Below are positions 13,266 to 13,537 of a stretch of 13,537 nucleotides of DNA, piece by piece. A model generated the notes under the pieces. The model was not told where the DNA came from and ran no database searches. It saw only the letters and a list, made by a program, of their open reading frames with translations. This DNA comes from Holdemanella sp. MSK.7.32 (GTDB lineage Bacteria > Bacillota_I > Bacilli_A > Erysipelotrichales > Erysipelotrichaceae): NCBI RefSeq assembly GCF_024460475.1, contig NZ_JANFYN010000053.1:1-13537 (forward strand), given 5' to 3'. Each line of letters starts with the position of its first letter. The stretch's first letter is position 1. Made by a program: the position numbers and the translations under genes.

Positions 13266-13537
13266 ATGTTATTTAGAAACGCAACCATTTATACAATGGA
13301 ACAAGACCCTTTTGTAGGTGATTTTAAAATCGATAAGGGTGTATTTACACAAATAGGAAAAGATTTGACAGCTGATGAAGGAGAAGATGTACAAGATCTA
13401 AATGGTCTATACGTATTTCCTGGTTTAGTTGAAAGTCATTGCCATCTTGGTATGGAAGAAACAGCCATTCGTTTTGAAGGCAATGATGTCAATGAAATCA
13501 CAGATCCAATCACACCAAATATGCGTGGTATTGATGG
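13266..13537 (+). CDS. Amidohydrolase-family protein, 5' part only
   Basis: The first 90 codons of a metal-dependent hydrolase; the gene runs off the window. The amino end MLFRNATIYTMEQDPF forms the small beta-sandwich typical of the family, and PGLVESHCHLGMEE carries the first metal-binding pair HxH (H58, H60) after the usual FPG turn. This arrangement is found in imidazolonepropionase-like and dipeptidase-like cytoplasmic amidohydrolases. The substrate cannot be told without the rest. AGAGGTGAT precedes the ATG by a few bases, and an extended -10 lies upstream. It diverges from the VanY-like gene across 125 bp. Confidence 0.85.
   Translation, partial: MLFRNATIYTMEQDPFVGDFKIDKGVFTQIGKDLTADEGEDVQDLNGLYVFPGLVESHCHLGMEETAIRFEGNDVNEITDPITPNMRGID

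Noticed and set aside
1..13537. CRISPR array, tRNA or rRNA genes, insertion sequence
   Set aside because: No regularly spaced repeats, tRNA-like cloverleaf, rRNA segments or transposase motifs were seen.

Overview
The window is AT-rich DNA with low-GC Gram-positive features: strong GGAGG-type ribosome binding sites, short intergenic gaps, and hairpin-plus-U-run terminators. A mannose-family PTS, a LevR-type activator, a short sigma-54 and a VanY-like peptidase point to a gut Firmicute, possibly an Erysipelotrichia-type organism. That placement is inference, not shown by any marker gene. No RNA genes, CRISPR array or complete mobile element were seen.

Left part (about 55-5420, all minus strand, read right to left): a seven-gene catabolic operon. 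It starts at a textbook sigma-54 (-24/-12) promoter and encodes PTS EIIA, EIIB, EIIC and EIID, then a FrlB/FraB/GfrF-like SIS-domain deglycase, a second GlmS-like SIS protein, and a beta-phosphoglucomutase-like HAD phosphatase. A terminator overlapping the last codons ends it. The order (four mannose-type PTS subunits, two SIS enzymes, LevR-type activator) matches the gfr loci that import and deglycate fructoselysine and glucoselysine. The best reading is therefore uptake and phosphorylation of Amadori-type sugar-amine conjugates, followed by cleavage to a hexose phosphate and an amine. The exact substrate is not proven.

Middle part (5434-9447): the regulatory pair. On the minus strand is an 899-residue LevR-type protein (HTH, sigma-54 AAA+ ATPase, PTS-regulated modules) with its own terminator just ahead of the PTS promoter. 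Divergent from it, 57 bp away on the plus strand, is a 406-residue sigma-54 (RpoN/SigL). The gap holds a near-perfect palindrome whose two arms are opposing extended -10 promoter elements. The window thus carries the sigma factor, its activator and the target promoter together.

Right part (9448-13537): about 290 bp of non-coding DNA with a decayed gene tail, its surviving terminator and a cluster of GGGTATAAA-type inverted repeats. Then come three minus-strand genes read right to left: a membrane-anchored VanY-like D,D-carboxypeptidase, a ZIP metal transporter and a MATE efflux protein. At the right edge, divergent from the peptidase, is the start of an amidohydrolase gene cut by the window end.
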